Assembly (NCBI RefSeq): GCF_946481155.1
Contig: NZ_CAMLMK010000009.1
Coordinates: forward strand, 1-44,710
Length of the DNA: 44,710 nucleotides
DNA from: an uncultured Flavobacterium sp.
GTDB taxonomy: Bacteria > Bacteroidota > Bacteroidia > Flavobacteriales > Flavobacteriaceae
Reading direction: 5' to 3'
The notes under the pieces are model-generated. The model was not told where the DNA came from. It saw only the letters and a list, made by a program, of their open reading frames with translations, and did no database searches. This document shows positions 1-7,303 of this stretch, piece by piece. A program made the position numbers and the translations under genes. The first letter of the stretch is position 1. Every line of letters starts with the position of its first letter.

Positions 1-920
1 TAGAAGAAAAAGGCGCAATGGCTTATACAGTTATCGTTGCTGCTAATGCTTCTGACCCTGCGCCGATGCAGGTTTATGCTCCATTCGCTGGTGCAGCTAT
101 CGGAGAGTACTTCCGTGATACAGGTCGTCCTGCTTTGATCATCTATGATGATTTATCAAAACAGGCGGTTGCTTACCGTGAGGTGTCTTTGTTGTTAAGA
201 AGACCACCGGGACGTGAGGCTTACCCTGGAGACGTATTCTACCTTCACTCAAGATTATTAGAGCGTGCTGCAAAAGTTATCGCAGATGACAGCATCGCTA
301 AAAACATGAATGATTTACCGGATGCATTGAAACCAATCGTTAAAGGTGGTGGTTCGTTAACAGCGTTACCAATCATCGAAACACAAGCGGGTGACGTTTC
401 TGCTTATATCCCAACCAACGTAATTTCGATTACAGACGGTCAGATCTTCCTTGATGGTGATTTGTTCAACTCTGGGGTTCGTCCGGCAATTAACGTAGGT
501 ATCTCGGTATCGCGTGTTGGAGGTAATGCTCAGATCAAATCAATGAAAAAAGTATCAGGTACTTTGAAATTAGACCAGGCACAGTTCCGTGAGCTTGAAG
601 CGTTCGCGAAATTCGGTTCTGATTTGGATGCGGTTACTTTAAACGTAATTGAAAAAGGTAAACGTAACGTTGAGATCTTGAAACAAGCGGTAAACACTCC
701 GTTTACAGTGGAAGATCAGGTTGCTATTATCTATGCTGGAACTAAAAACTTATTAAGAAATGTTCCGGTAGAAAAAGTAAAAGAATTTGAAAAAGATTTC
801 TTAGAATATATGAACGCGAAACACAGAGATGTGTTAGACGCTTTAAAAGCTGGTAAATTCGACGACAACATTACTGATGTTTTAGAAAAAGCAGCAAAAG
901 AGATTTCTGCAAAATATTAA
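1..920 (+). CDS. atpA: ATP synthase F1 subunit alpha, C-terminal part (5' truncated by window edge)
   Basis: Alpha subunit of the F1 head of ATP synthase; it forms the alternating alpha/beta ring with non-catalytic nucleotide sites on the cytoplasmic face of the inner membrane. The reading frame is open from the first base (first full codon at base 3), so the ATG at 18 is internal. About 305 residues remain of a family length near 525; the N-terminal barrel and P-loop lie outside the window. Visible hallmarks are the PGREAYPGD segment, the [10 protein letters not shown] segment, and the ISVSRVGG segment carrying the arginine that reaches into the catalytic site. It is followed by atpG, as in most F1 operons, after a 76-base gap that holds a repeat-like hairpin. 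Confidence 0.98.
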   Translation, partial: EEKGAMAYTVIVAANASDPAPMQVYAPFAGAAIGEYFRDTGRPALIIYDDLSKQAVAYREVSLLLRRPPGREAYPGDVFYLHSRLLERAAKVIADDSIAKNMNDLPDALKPIVKGGGSLTALPIIETQAGDVSAYIPTNVISITDGQIFLDGDLFNSGVRPAINVGISVSRVGGNAQIKSMKKVSGTLKLDQAQFRELEAFAKFGSDLDAVTLNVIEKGKRNVEILKQAVNTPFTVEDQVAIIYAGTKNLLRNVPVEKVKEFEKDFLEYMNAKHRDVLDALKAGKFDDNITDVLEKAAKEISAKY

Positions 921-996
921 TAATTTGACGGTTTGACGATTTGAAGGTGCAGCTTGCATCTTCAAATTTTCAAATTATCACATTTTCAAATTAACA
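921..996 (+). repeat. Hairpin and TTTGAA-type repeat between atpA and atpG
   Basis: The gap holds a near-perfect 13-bp stem (939-951 with 955-967, one G-U pair) with a 3-base loop, followed by iterated TTTTCAAATT units up to the atpG start. There is no T-run immediately after the stem, so it does not look like a standard terminator. The left arm is made of TTTGA-type units and the right arm of TTTCAAA-type units, the same composition and orientation as the sequences flanking the four-helix-bundle gene at 32463-32816. It may affect RNA processing or the alpha:gamma translation ratio; that is inference. Confidence 0.6.
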
Positions 997-1860
997 ATGG
1001 CAAACTTAAAGGAAATACGTAATAGGATTACTTCCGTTTCATCAACGATGCAGATTACATCAGCGATGAAAATGGTATCTGCAGCAAAGCTGAAAAAAGC
1101 ACAGGATGCGATTACAGCAATGCGCCCTTATGCCGAAAAATTAACCGAATTAATCCAGAATCTTAGTGCATCACTGGAAGGTGATTTCGCGGGAAGCTAC
1201 ACAGATCAAAGAGAGGTTAAAAAAGTTTTGTTGGTAGTAATCACATCAAACAGAGGTTTGTGTGGTGCGTTTAACGCCAATGTATTAAAACAGGTTAGAA
1301 ATCTTGCGGATACTACGTATGCCGGTAAAAAGGTTGGCATTTTTGCAATCGGTAAGAAAGCAAATGATGCTTTACACAAAACCAATTATGTGGTAGCCAA
1401 CAGAAGCGATATCTACGAGGAACTGACCTTTGAAAATGCATCCGATATTGCGGAGTCATTAACAAATTTATTTGTTGAAGGTACTTACGACAAAATTGAG
1501 TTGGTATACAACCAGTTCAAGAATGCAGCTACTCAAATTGTGGTTACCGAGCAATTCCTGCCGTTAGCACCGATTGAAAGCAAAGGCGCTGTTACTACTT
1601 CAGATTATATTTTTGAGCCGACAAAAGAAGAAATCGTGTTAACACTGATTCCGAAGTCGTTAAAAACACAATTATATAAAGCAGTAAGAGACTCTTTCGC
1701 TGCAGAGCACGGAGCACGTATGACGGCAATGCACAAAGCAACCGACAACGCAACCGAATTGAGAAACCAATTGAAACTGACTTACAACAAAGCACGTCAG
1801 GCAGCCATTACAAACGAGATCTTAGAGATCGTAGGTGGAGCAGAAGCTTTAAATAATTAA
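997..1860 (+). CDS. atpG: ATP synthase F1 subunit gamma
   Basis: Gamma subunit, the central rotor shaft of F1 that couples proton flow through F0 to ATP synthesis in the alpha/beta ring. The 287-residue length is normal for the family. The N-terminal helix begins MANLKEIRNRI and continues with the QITSAMKMVSAAK region, the SNRGLCGAFN motif marks the Rossmann-like core, and the C-terminal helix ends with the conserved ITNEILEIVGGAEAL pattern. It lies 76 bases after atpA in the same direction. A hairpin terminator follows at 1886-1915, so it is probably the last gene of this atp segment. Confidence 0.98.
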   Translation: MANLKEIRNRITSVSSTMQITSAMKMVSAAKLKKAQDAITAMRPYAEKLTELIQNLSASLEGDFAGSYTDQREVKKVLLVVITSNRGLCGAFNANVLKQVRNLADTTYAGKKVGIFAIGKKANDALHKTNYVVANRSDIYEELTFENASDIAESLTNLFVEGTYDKIELVYNQFKNAATQIVVTEQFLPLAPIESKGAVTTSDYIFEPTKEEIVLTLIPKSLKTQLYKAVRDSFAAEHGARMTAMHKATDNATELRNQLKLTYNKARQAAITNEILEIVGGAEALNN

Positions 1861-1885
1861 GACATTTTCAGGATAATACTAAAAG

Positions 1886-1915
1886 AAAGCCAGCAATTTT
1901 TGTTGGCTTTTTTTA
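1886..1915 (+). terminator. Intrinsic terminator after atpG
   Basis: Stem AGCCAGCA (1888-1895) pairs with TGTTGGCT (1901-1908, one G-U pair) and is followed by a T-run. It separates the atp genes from the next gene set. Confidence 0.8.
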
Positions 1916-1931
1916 TTTCCGAAAAATAATT

Positions 1932-1966
1932 TTGATCCAACGCGTAACTTTTTAATACTATATTCG
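1932..1966 (+). promoter_or_regulatory. Possible Bacteroidetes-type promoter for the 1995-8692 gene set
   Basis: TATATTCG (1959-1966) matches the -7 consensus TAnnTTTG at all but one fixed position. A TTG lies at 1932-1934 with a 24-base spacer, slightly longer than usual. Its position after the atpG terminator and just before the first gene supports the call, but the match is imperfect. Confidence 0.35.
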
Positions 1967-1994
1967 TATAATCTAAGTAACAAAAATTAAATTT

Positions 1995-2657
1995 ATGTCT
2001 AAAGATAAATTCAGTTGGAAAGGCCTATTTATCAATGAGGAAACTTCAGATGAAAAAACCACTCCAGAAGTAACAGATTTTCCCACGGAAAATAAATTCC
2101 CTACTCCTTCTCAAAATGTAACTGCTTCAGAACATGCCACAACAAATCCTTATCTTGATGAAATTTATCAGGTATATGAAAAAGGTTTTGAAGGCCTGAA
2201 CCACGAAGGTTTTGATTTCTTTGAACTATATAAATCGGTTGTTGCCGTTGGCGCGACTAACCCACAAAGCTACCAGATGGCTTTCACGATGGGAAAAAGT
2301 CTTAACCCTGCATTGACTAAAGAGTTCCTGTTAGAGAAATCCAAATTTTATATTCAGGAGATTGAAGGAGTTCATACAAAATACAATACAACGGGACTAA
2401 GCAAGCGAAACGACCTGGTAGCTTCGGTGACCAATGAAAAGCAAAAGCTTTCCAAAAATATTTCAGAACTGGAAGCAAAAATTCAACAATTACAGTCTGA
2501 ACTAATGAAATCAAAATCCGATTTGGAACAGATAGACTTCAATAACAAACAGGAATTTGACGAATTAGACTTAAAAATTTCCGCCAACGCAGTAGCTAAA
2601 AACAAAATTTTAGAATCGATCAATACTGTTGTTAAAGGAATTAACCAATACTTATAA
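1995..2657 (+). CDS. Uncharacterised coiled-coil protein, first gene of the envelope ABC/AAA+ set
   Basis: I do not recognise this 220-residue protein. It has no signal peptide and no membrane segment, so it is probably cytoplasmic. Residues 1-50 are acidic and rich in Pro, Thr and Ser and are likely disordered. Residues 52-125 look helical and contain a NPYLDEIYQVYEKGFEGLN stretch. Residues 135-205 have strong heptad character with many Lys, Glu, Leu and Gln residues, typical of a coiled coil. The stop is 3 bases before the next start, so it is almost certainly translated together with the next gene, which also carries a long coiled coil. A heteromeric coiled-coil partnership between the two is plausible but inferred. 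Confidence 0.8.
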   Translation: MSKDKFSWKGLFINEETSDEKTTPEVTDFPTENKFPTPSQNVTASEHATTNPYLDEIYQVYEKGFEGLNHEGFDFFELYKSVVAVGATNPQSYQMAFTMGKSLNPALTKEFLLEKSKFYIQEIEGVHTKYNTTGLSKRNDLVASVTNEKQKLSKNISELEAKIQQLQSELMKSKSDLEQIDFNNKQEFDELDLKISANAVAKNKILESINTVVKGINQYL

Positions 2658-2660
2658 TCA

Positions 2661-3779
2661 ATGAGTACATTCAATCAGGAAAAACCACTACTCGATTTAC
2701 CGATTCTTAAACATTTTGACGAATCCAAAGGTGAAATAGCACTAAATCCAAATACACTTAAAAAAGGCGAAAAAAATCTCTTCTGGCTACTGGCCCTTGG
2801 GTTATTGGGAGCCGGAGGTTATTTGGTGTGGACGTATATCATTCCGCCATTATTCACTATGTTGGGACAGGCAATCGCACTTTCAGCTACAGGGGTTTTC
2901 CTTGTGTTCTTAGTGATGATGTTCCCGGTAATCATGAAAGGTCTTCGCTTCGCCACAAGAAAAATGCACCGTGCTTTAATCCAGAGTAATCCGTTCAGCG
3001 AACTGGAAGAGCAAAAACAGAAAATGGTAAAAAACCGCGAAGTTTTTAAAACCACCAAAGCCAAACTGAAAGGTTTGAAAAACGAAATGGAAATGGAAGC
3101 TTCAAGATCGGAAAAAGAAGCTAAATCGTTTCAGGAGGAAGTAATCAGCCTGCAAAGACAATGCGAGAAATTAAAATCCGCTATGGATGAAATGGTCCGT
3201 ATTCATGGCGCTTCTGCGAAAGATACCGACGAATATGTAGCCCTGCAGAGCGAACTTGCCAGAAAATTAAGTGATTCCCAGCGAATTTCACACCAATACG
3301 AGCAAAGCAAGAATTTCATCCAAAAGTATGGTGTGAGAGCTAATGTATTAGGTAAAATGGACCGAAAACTAACTTTGGCCGGAACAGCAATCGATATCAA
3401 AATTGCCGATTTCGACGCGACGGTTATCATGCTTAGAAAGGAATATGAGTTTGCTAAAAACGCAAAAGCAGCGACTGAAAGCGCTAAAAACGCCATGATG
3501 TTTACCAAAGACTGGGAGCTGGAATATGCTCTAGAGGTCGTAACGTCAACAATTGCTTTAGATATCGCGAAAACGTCTGAAAACCTTATCGACATCGATG
3601 CTTTGACTTCGCAATATTCAGTAGACAGCGACGAACTGTATACAAGATTAGACTCGCTTGCCGATAAAATCAAAACAGGCGATAACACGATTCCGGATTC
3701 GACAAAATACACGAGCCCGAATTACAAAATGACCAAAGAAGACAAACAGGTCAGTGGCGGTTTCGGAGATATATTTTAA
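2661..3779 (+). CDS. Uncharacterised inner-membrane protein with long coiled coil
   Basis: A 372-residue protein with no signal peptide but two hydrophobic segments close together, about residues 40-60 and 70-93, making a hairpin in the inner membrane. After the basic stretch KGLRFATRKMHR come heptad-rich helices (about 110-215) and a further helical region (230-330), ending in a flexible polar tail. With both termini inside, the coiled coil would face the cytoplasm. It could be a scaffold joining the membrane ABC complex encoded downstream to cytoplasmic partners such as the AAA+ protein at 7304-8692; this is inference from gene order. The family is not one I can name. It is 3 bases after the previous gene and 27 bases before the next. 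Confidence 0.8.
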   Translation: MSTFNQEKPLLDLPILKHFDESKGEIALNPNTLKKGEKNLFWLLALGLLGAGGYLVWTYIIPPLFTMLGQAIALSATGVFLVFLVMMFPVIMKGLRFATRKMHRALIQSNPFSELEEQKQKMVKNREVFKTTKAKLKGLKNEMEMEASRSEKEAKSFQEEVISLQRQCEKLKSAMDEMVRIHGASAKDTDEYVALQSELARKLSDSQRISHQYEQSKNFIQKYGVRANVLGKMDRKLTLAGTAIDIKIADFDATVIMLRKEYEFAKNAKAATESAKNAMMFTKDWELEYALEVVTSTIALDIAKTSENLIDIDALTSQYSVDSDELYTRLDSLADKIKTGDNTIPDSTKYTSPNYKMTKEDKQVSGGFGDIF

Positions 3780-3806
3780 TTAAGAAAAAAACAAATTTTA
3801 TATACG

Positions 3807-5618
3807 ATGGGAAAAATACTTAGAACAGAAAAACTAACTACGTTTTCAGAATTACTGATTGTCGTTGGGGCAGTCGGCGCTATCCTAACCGGGGTTTACT
3901 TTGCTTCGCCGGGAATCAGAACAGCGGTTTCAAAACAGTTAACCGGCATTGAGGTGAACACTTCCGATGTAAACAATATTACCAATGCTGAAAAACTACC
4001 ACTTCCTTCCAAAGAAGTTTCAACTGAAGTAAGCAGCAAGCCAAAAGTAAGAATCGCAGGATATGCCTGGAATGCACAGTCGGGAATTATCGTTGCCAAT
4101 GGCGGACCTAAAACAACCAAAGGTTCCCAAATGGAAAAAAATGGCGTGAATTTAGAAATCATCCGTCAGGACTGGTTATCAGAATTGCGTAACATGCAAA
4201 TGAAATTTATCGAGGAATACGACAAAGGTACTGCCTACCCGAATTCCGATAAAAGTGCTTTTGCAGTAATGATCATGGGAGACGGTGCGCCGTTTTACAT
4301 CAGCTCAGTGCAAAAGGCTTTAAATGAAAAATACGGAAATGACAAGTACCATGTTCAGGTATTGGGCGCAGTTGGTATGAGCTACGGTGAAGACAAACTT
4401 ATCGGGCCTCCAAGCTGGAAATCAGATCCTAAAAGCATGAAAGGCGCAGTAGTTTCTGCGGTATTAGGCGATGGTGACTGGGTTACAACGGTAAACTACT
4501 GTTTCGCTAACGGATTAAAAGTAAATCCGGATCCTGCTACTTATGATGCGGATGCGGTAAATATTTATCCTTCCGAGAATGACGATTACATGAAATCGGC
4601 GGAGGAATTGATCAAATCCCAAAATACAGGATGGACCGTTTCTTTAAAAGAAGTTTCCAACGGTAAATTAACAGGGAAAACGGTAAACAGAAAAATCGAC
4701 GGTTGTGCTACCTGGACACCAGGTGATAAAATGGTATTCGACAAACTTTCAGGTTTCGTGGATATCGTTTCAACAAAAGAATTCAACAACCAGATGCCAA
4801 CAGTCCTTATCGGTCTGAAAGAATGGGCAGTTAAAAATCCTGAAATCGTTTCGAATATCCTGAAATCGGCTTTAACGGCTTCAAACCAAATGAAAAACCA
4901 CGACGAGTGGAGAAAAAGAGCATCAGAAGCTGTAGCGGAAACGTTCCAGGTAGAGAATGCAGAATACTGGTACAAAATGTTCCAGGGACAACAAGGCACT
5001 AAAAACGGAATTACTTATAACATGGGTGGTTCAAAGGTTTTCAACTACGCGGATGCTATGCAGTATTTCGGACTTTCAGACGGTGTGAACCGATACAAAT
5101 CCGTTTACAACCAAGTAGGCACTTATTTAACAGAACTGAATCCGTTCAGCTTCAACGAAAATGTTGGTAAAGTGGTTCCTTATGAAGAAGCAGTAAACTT
5201 ATTCTTCCTGAAAAACATCAACGATATCGAATCCAATTCGGCAGATAAAGCAGATTATACTGCGCAGGCAACTGAAGTAATGGCGTCCGGAGAATGGAAG
5301 ATTAATTTCAATACAGGAAGTGCAGATATTTCAGGAAGCGGTAAAGATCTAGAAAGAATCTACAACCTTTTAATCCAGGCTGAAAATTCTAAACTGACTA
5401 TCGTTGGACATACCGACAACACAGGAAACAGCAGCGCTAACTTAATTTTGTCAAAAAACAGAGCACAAGCGGTGGTTAATTACTTAACTCAAAAAGGAAT
5501 TCCACAAAACAGATTCCAGTTAATCGATGGTAAAGGCCAAAACGAACCGGTGGCAGACAACAGTACCAACCAGGGCAAAGCCCAAAACCGTAGAGTGGTG
5601 GTTACCTTCTTAAAATAA
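3807..5618 (+). CDS. Membrane-anchored substrate-binding protein fused to an OmpA-like domain
   Basis: A 603-residue fusion. Residues 13-33 form one hydrophobic anchor with no lipobox or obvious cleavage site. Residues about 80-450 resemble a type II periplasmic binding protein of the nitrate/taurine/phosphate type (opening strand KVRIAGYAWN, later FVDIVSTKEF and a helical VLIGLKEWAVKNPEIV region). Residues 495-603 are an OmpA_C domain with GHTDNTG (534-540), the following NRAQAV helix and terminal NRRV. Asp537 and Arg552 correspond to the Asp/Arg pair that binds the peptidoglycan peptide in OmpA domains. The protein would therefore link inner membrane and cell wall while presenting a ligand-binding lobe in the periplasm. 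The downstream permease and ATPase are the expected transport partners. The ligand is unknown. Confidence 0.85.
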   Translation: MGKILRTEKLTTFSELLIVVGAVGAILTGVYFASPGIRTAVSKQLTGIEVNTSDVNNITNAEKLPLPSKEVSTEVSSKPKVRIAGYAWNAQSGIIVANGGPKTTKGSQMEKNGVNLEIIRQDWLSELRNMQMKFIEEYDKGTAYPNSDKSAFAVMIMGDGAPFYISSVQKALNEKYGNDKYHVQVLGAVGMSYGEDKLIGPPSWKSDPKSMKGAVVSAVLGDGDWVTTVNYCFANGLKVNPDPATYDADAVNIYPSENDDYMKSAEELIKSQNTGWTVSLKEVSNGKLTGKTVNRKIDGCATWTPGDKMVFDKLSGFVDIVSTKEFNNQMPTVLIGLKEWAVKNPEIVSNILKSALTASNQMKNHDEWRKRASEAVAETFQVENAEYWYKMFQGQQGTKNGITYNMGGSKVFNYADAMQYFGLSDGVNRYKSVYNQVGTYLTELNPFSFNENVGKVVPYEEAVNLFFLKNINDIESNSADKADYTAQATEVMASGEWKINFNTGSADISGSGKDLERIYNLLIQAENSKLTIVGHTDNTGNSSANLILSKNRAQAVVNYLTQKGIPQNRFQLIDGKGQNEPVADNSTNQGKAQNRRVVVTFLK

Positions 5619-5636
5619 AATCAATTTAAAAATAAG

Positions 5637-5667
5637 GCTACTCAATTTTTTGAGTAGCTTTTTTTTT
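5637..5667 (+). terminator. Terminator-like hairpin inside the gene set, touching the permease start
   Basis: Perfect 8-bp stem GCTACTCA (5637-5644) with TGAGTAGC (5651-5658), 6-base loop, then nine T residues (5659-5667). The permease ATG is at 5675, so the hairpin and T-run occupy the place where a ribosome-binding site would be. It should reduce transcription of the permease, ATPase and AAA+ genes relative to the three upstream genes, or act as an attenuator. Confidence 0.8.
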
Positions 5668-5674
5668 CCTGTAA

Positions 5675-6445
5675 ATGAAAAAACTCTTTATTCCTTTCGA
5701 AAAAATATCCAAAGCGCAAAGAACACTGATTTTAATTGCATGGATTGTTTTGCTAATCGTGGTATGGTTTGTTGGGACATCTGGGCAAAAACACCTTTTT
5801 CCTTCGCCGGCACAGGTAATGGAAGGTTTCACAAGCCTTTATAATGAAGGTTTGGTGGAGCATATCTTCAACTCGCTGAAGCTGTGTTTTATTTCCATTT
5901 TCATAGCAATTATCCTGGCGCTCCTGTTTGCCTACACGCTTCCGATTCCGGTGTTGAAACCTGTTTCGGAGTTTGTGACCAAACTTAGGTTTTTGCCTTT
6001 TACAGGATTGTCGTTCTACATTACGCTGATTATTCACGAGGCAAGAAATATGCAGATCTGGATTTTGGTAATCTTCCTGACCACATTTTTAACGACTTCC
6101 TTAATAGCAGTGGTAAAGGACATTCCGCAAGAGGAATTCGATCACGCGAAAACACTTCGCTGCAATAGGTTTGAAGTTTTGTGGCAGGTAATCATTTTAG
6201 GAAGAGTGGATTATGTTATGGATGTTATCCGTCAGAACCTTGCCATTACGTGGATGATGCTGGTAACGGTGGAGTCAATAGTGGTTGCTTCGGGAGGTCT
6301 TGGTTTCCTAATCAAGAATTCCGATAAGTTTATGAACCACGGAAGAATCATCGCGCTTCAGATCATTATTTTGTTGATTGGCTTGGGATTGGACTGGTCG
6401 ATTAATTTCTTCAGAAAGTCACTTTTCCGCTATTCCAAAATCTAA
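5675..6445 (+). CDS. ABC transporter permease, TauC/SsuC-like
   Basis: Inner-membrane permease of the binding-protein-dependent type (BPD_transp_1), 256 residues, normal length. It shows an N-terminal TM (about 18-35), the FPSPAQVMEGF segment typical of SsuC/TauC-type permeases (42-52), several further hydrophobic helices, and an EAA loop (EEFDHAKTLRCNRFEVLWQV, about 153-172) that docks onto the ATPase. The ATG at 5675 is chosen because it begins a basic N-terminus followed by the first TM. A terminator-like hairpin ends only 8 bases upstream. The ATPase gene starts 12 bases after the stop. The substrate cannot be inferred, since homologues carry taurine, sulfonates, nitrate or thiamine precursors. 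Confidence 0.9.
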   Translation: MKKLFIPFEKISKAQRTLILIAWIVLLIVVWFVGTSGQKHLFPSPAQVMEGFTSLYNEGLVEHIFNSLKLCFISIFIAIILALLFAYTLPIPVLKPVSEFVTKLRFLPFTGLSFYITLIIHEARNMQIWILVIFLTTFLTTSLIAVVKDIPQEEFDHAKTLRCNRFEVLWQVIILGRVDYVMDVIRQNLAITWMMLVTVESIVVASGGLGFLIKNSDKFMNHGRIIALQIIILLIGLGLDWSINFFRKSLFRYSKI

Positions 6446-6457
6446 TTTTACTAAAGA

Positions 6458-7288
6458 ATGAAATACTCATTTAAGGAAACATTACTCTACGTGGAAAATC
6501 TTTCCGTAGAATATGACGGAACTACCATCATCAAAGATATTTCGCTGGTCGAAAAAGACGTGGTGAGGGAAAATGTCGCAAATACGGGTCAGGTCATTGC
6601 AGTAGTAGGCCGTTCAGGAAGAGGAAAATCGACATTCTTCAAAGCATTGACAGGACTTGTTACTCCAAAAACCGGTAAAATTCTGATTAGGGATTTCAAC
6701 AATCCGGATGTGAACGCAGCAAAAACGGTAAAGGAAGGGGATATCGGTTTCGTTGACCAGAAATATACTTTATTCCGCCATAAAACCGTGTTGCAGGCTT
6801 TGCAATTTGCCTTGCGAAAATCAACGCTTTCAACTCAGGAAAAGGAAGCTAAAATAAACGATTACCTTATAAAATGGGGATTAGAATCTTGTCGCAATAA
6901 ATATCCGAACGAGCTTTCGGGTGGACAAAGACAGCGAACCGCCATCATAGAACAGCTGTTCTCTTCCGAAAAATTCCTGGTATTGGACGAACCGTTCTCA
7001 GGATTGGACGTAGGAAACATTCTGGAAGTAAAAAAAGATTTCGAATTGCTGGTCGATGCATCAGAATACAACACCATTATCTTTTCCACGCATGATATAG
7101 AATTGGCCATAGAATTAGCACAGTCGATATATGTAATCGGACATCCTACCATTGACGGAAAGAAACAGAATTACGGATCGGTAGTGGCAAAATACGATTT
7201 ACGCGAGATGGGCATCTGCTGGAAAGAACCGGGAGAAGACCATGCAAAATTAGTAAAAGAGATTGTGCACCAAATGATGATTTCTTAA
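6458..7288 (+). CDS. ABC transporter ATP-binding protein (SsuB/TauB-like)
   Basis: Cytoplasmic ATPase that should power the permease encoded just upstream. All key motifs are present in 276 residues: Walker A GRSGRGKST (51-59), Q-loop Gln101, signature LSGGQ (153-157), Walker B FLVLDE (173-178) and H-loop His212 in FSTHD. It has an extra charged segment (about 32-44) before Walker A compared with a minimal ABC ATPase, and a C-terminal extension (about 235-276) ending in HAKLVKEIVHQMM. Twelve bases separate it from the permease and 15 from the AAA+ gene, so the three are probably one transcript. Confidence 0.92.
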   Translation: MKYSFKETLLYVENLSVEYDGTTIIKDISLVEKDVVRENVANTGQVIAVVGRSGRGKSTFFKALTGLVTPKTGKILIRDFNNPDVNAAKTVKEGDIGFVDQKYTLFRHKTVLQALQFALRKSTLSTQEKEAKINDYLIKWGLESCRNKYPNELSGGQRQRTAIIEQLFSSEKFLVLDEPFSGLDVGNILEVKKDFELLVDASEYNTIIFSTHDIELAIELAQSIYVIGHPTIDGKKQNYGSVVAKYDLREMGICWKEPGEDHAKLVKEIVHQMMIS

Positions 7289-7303
7289 GCCGCCTTCAGA
7301 AAT

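Noticed and set aside
3203..3712. 169-codon open frame on the minus strand
   Set aside because: It lies wholly opposite the membrane coiled-coil gene, has no recognisable domain or promoter, and its composition follows the third positions of the real gene.
2661..3779. Considered as a TelA/XpaC-type toxic-anion resistance protein because of the helical, coiled-coil content
   Set aside because: No motif specific to those families could be identified by eye; coiled-coil composition alone is not enough.
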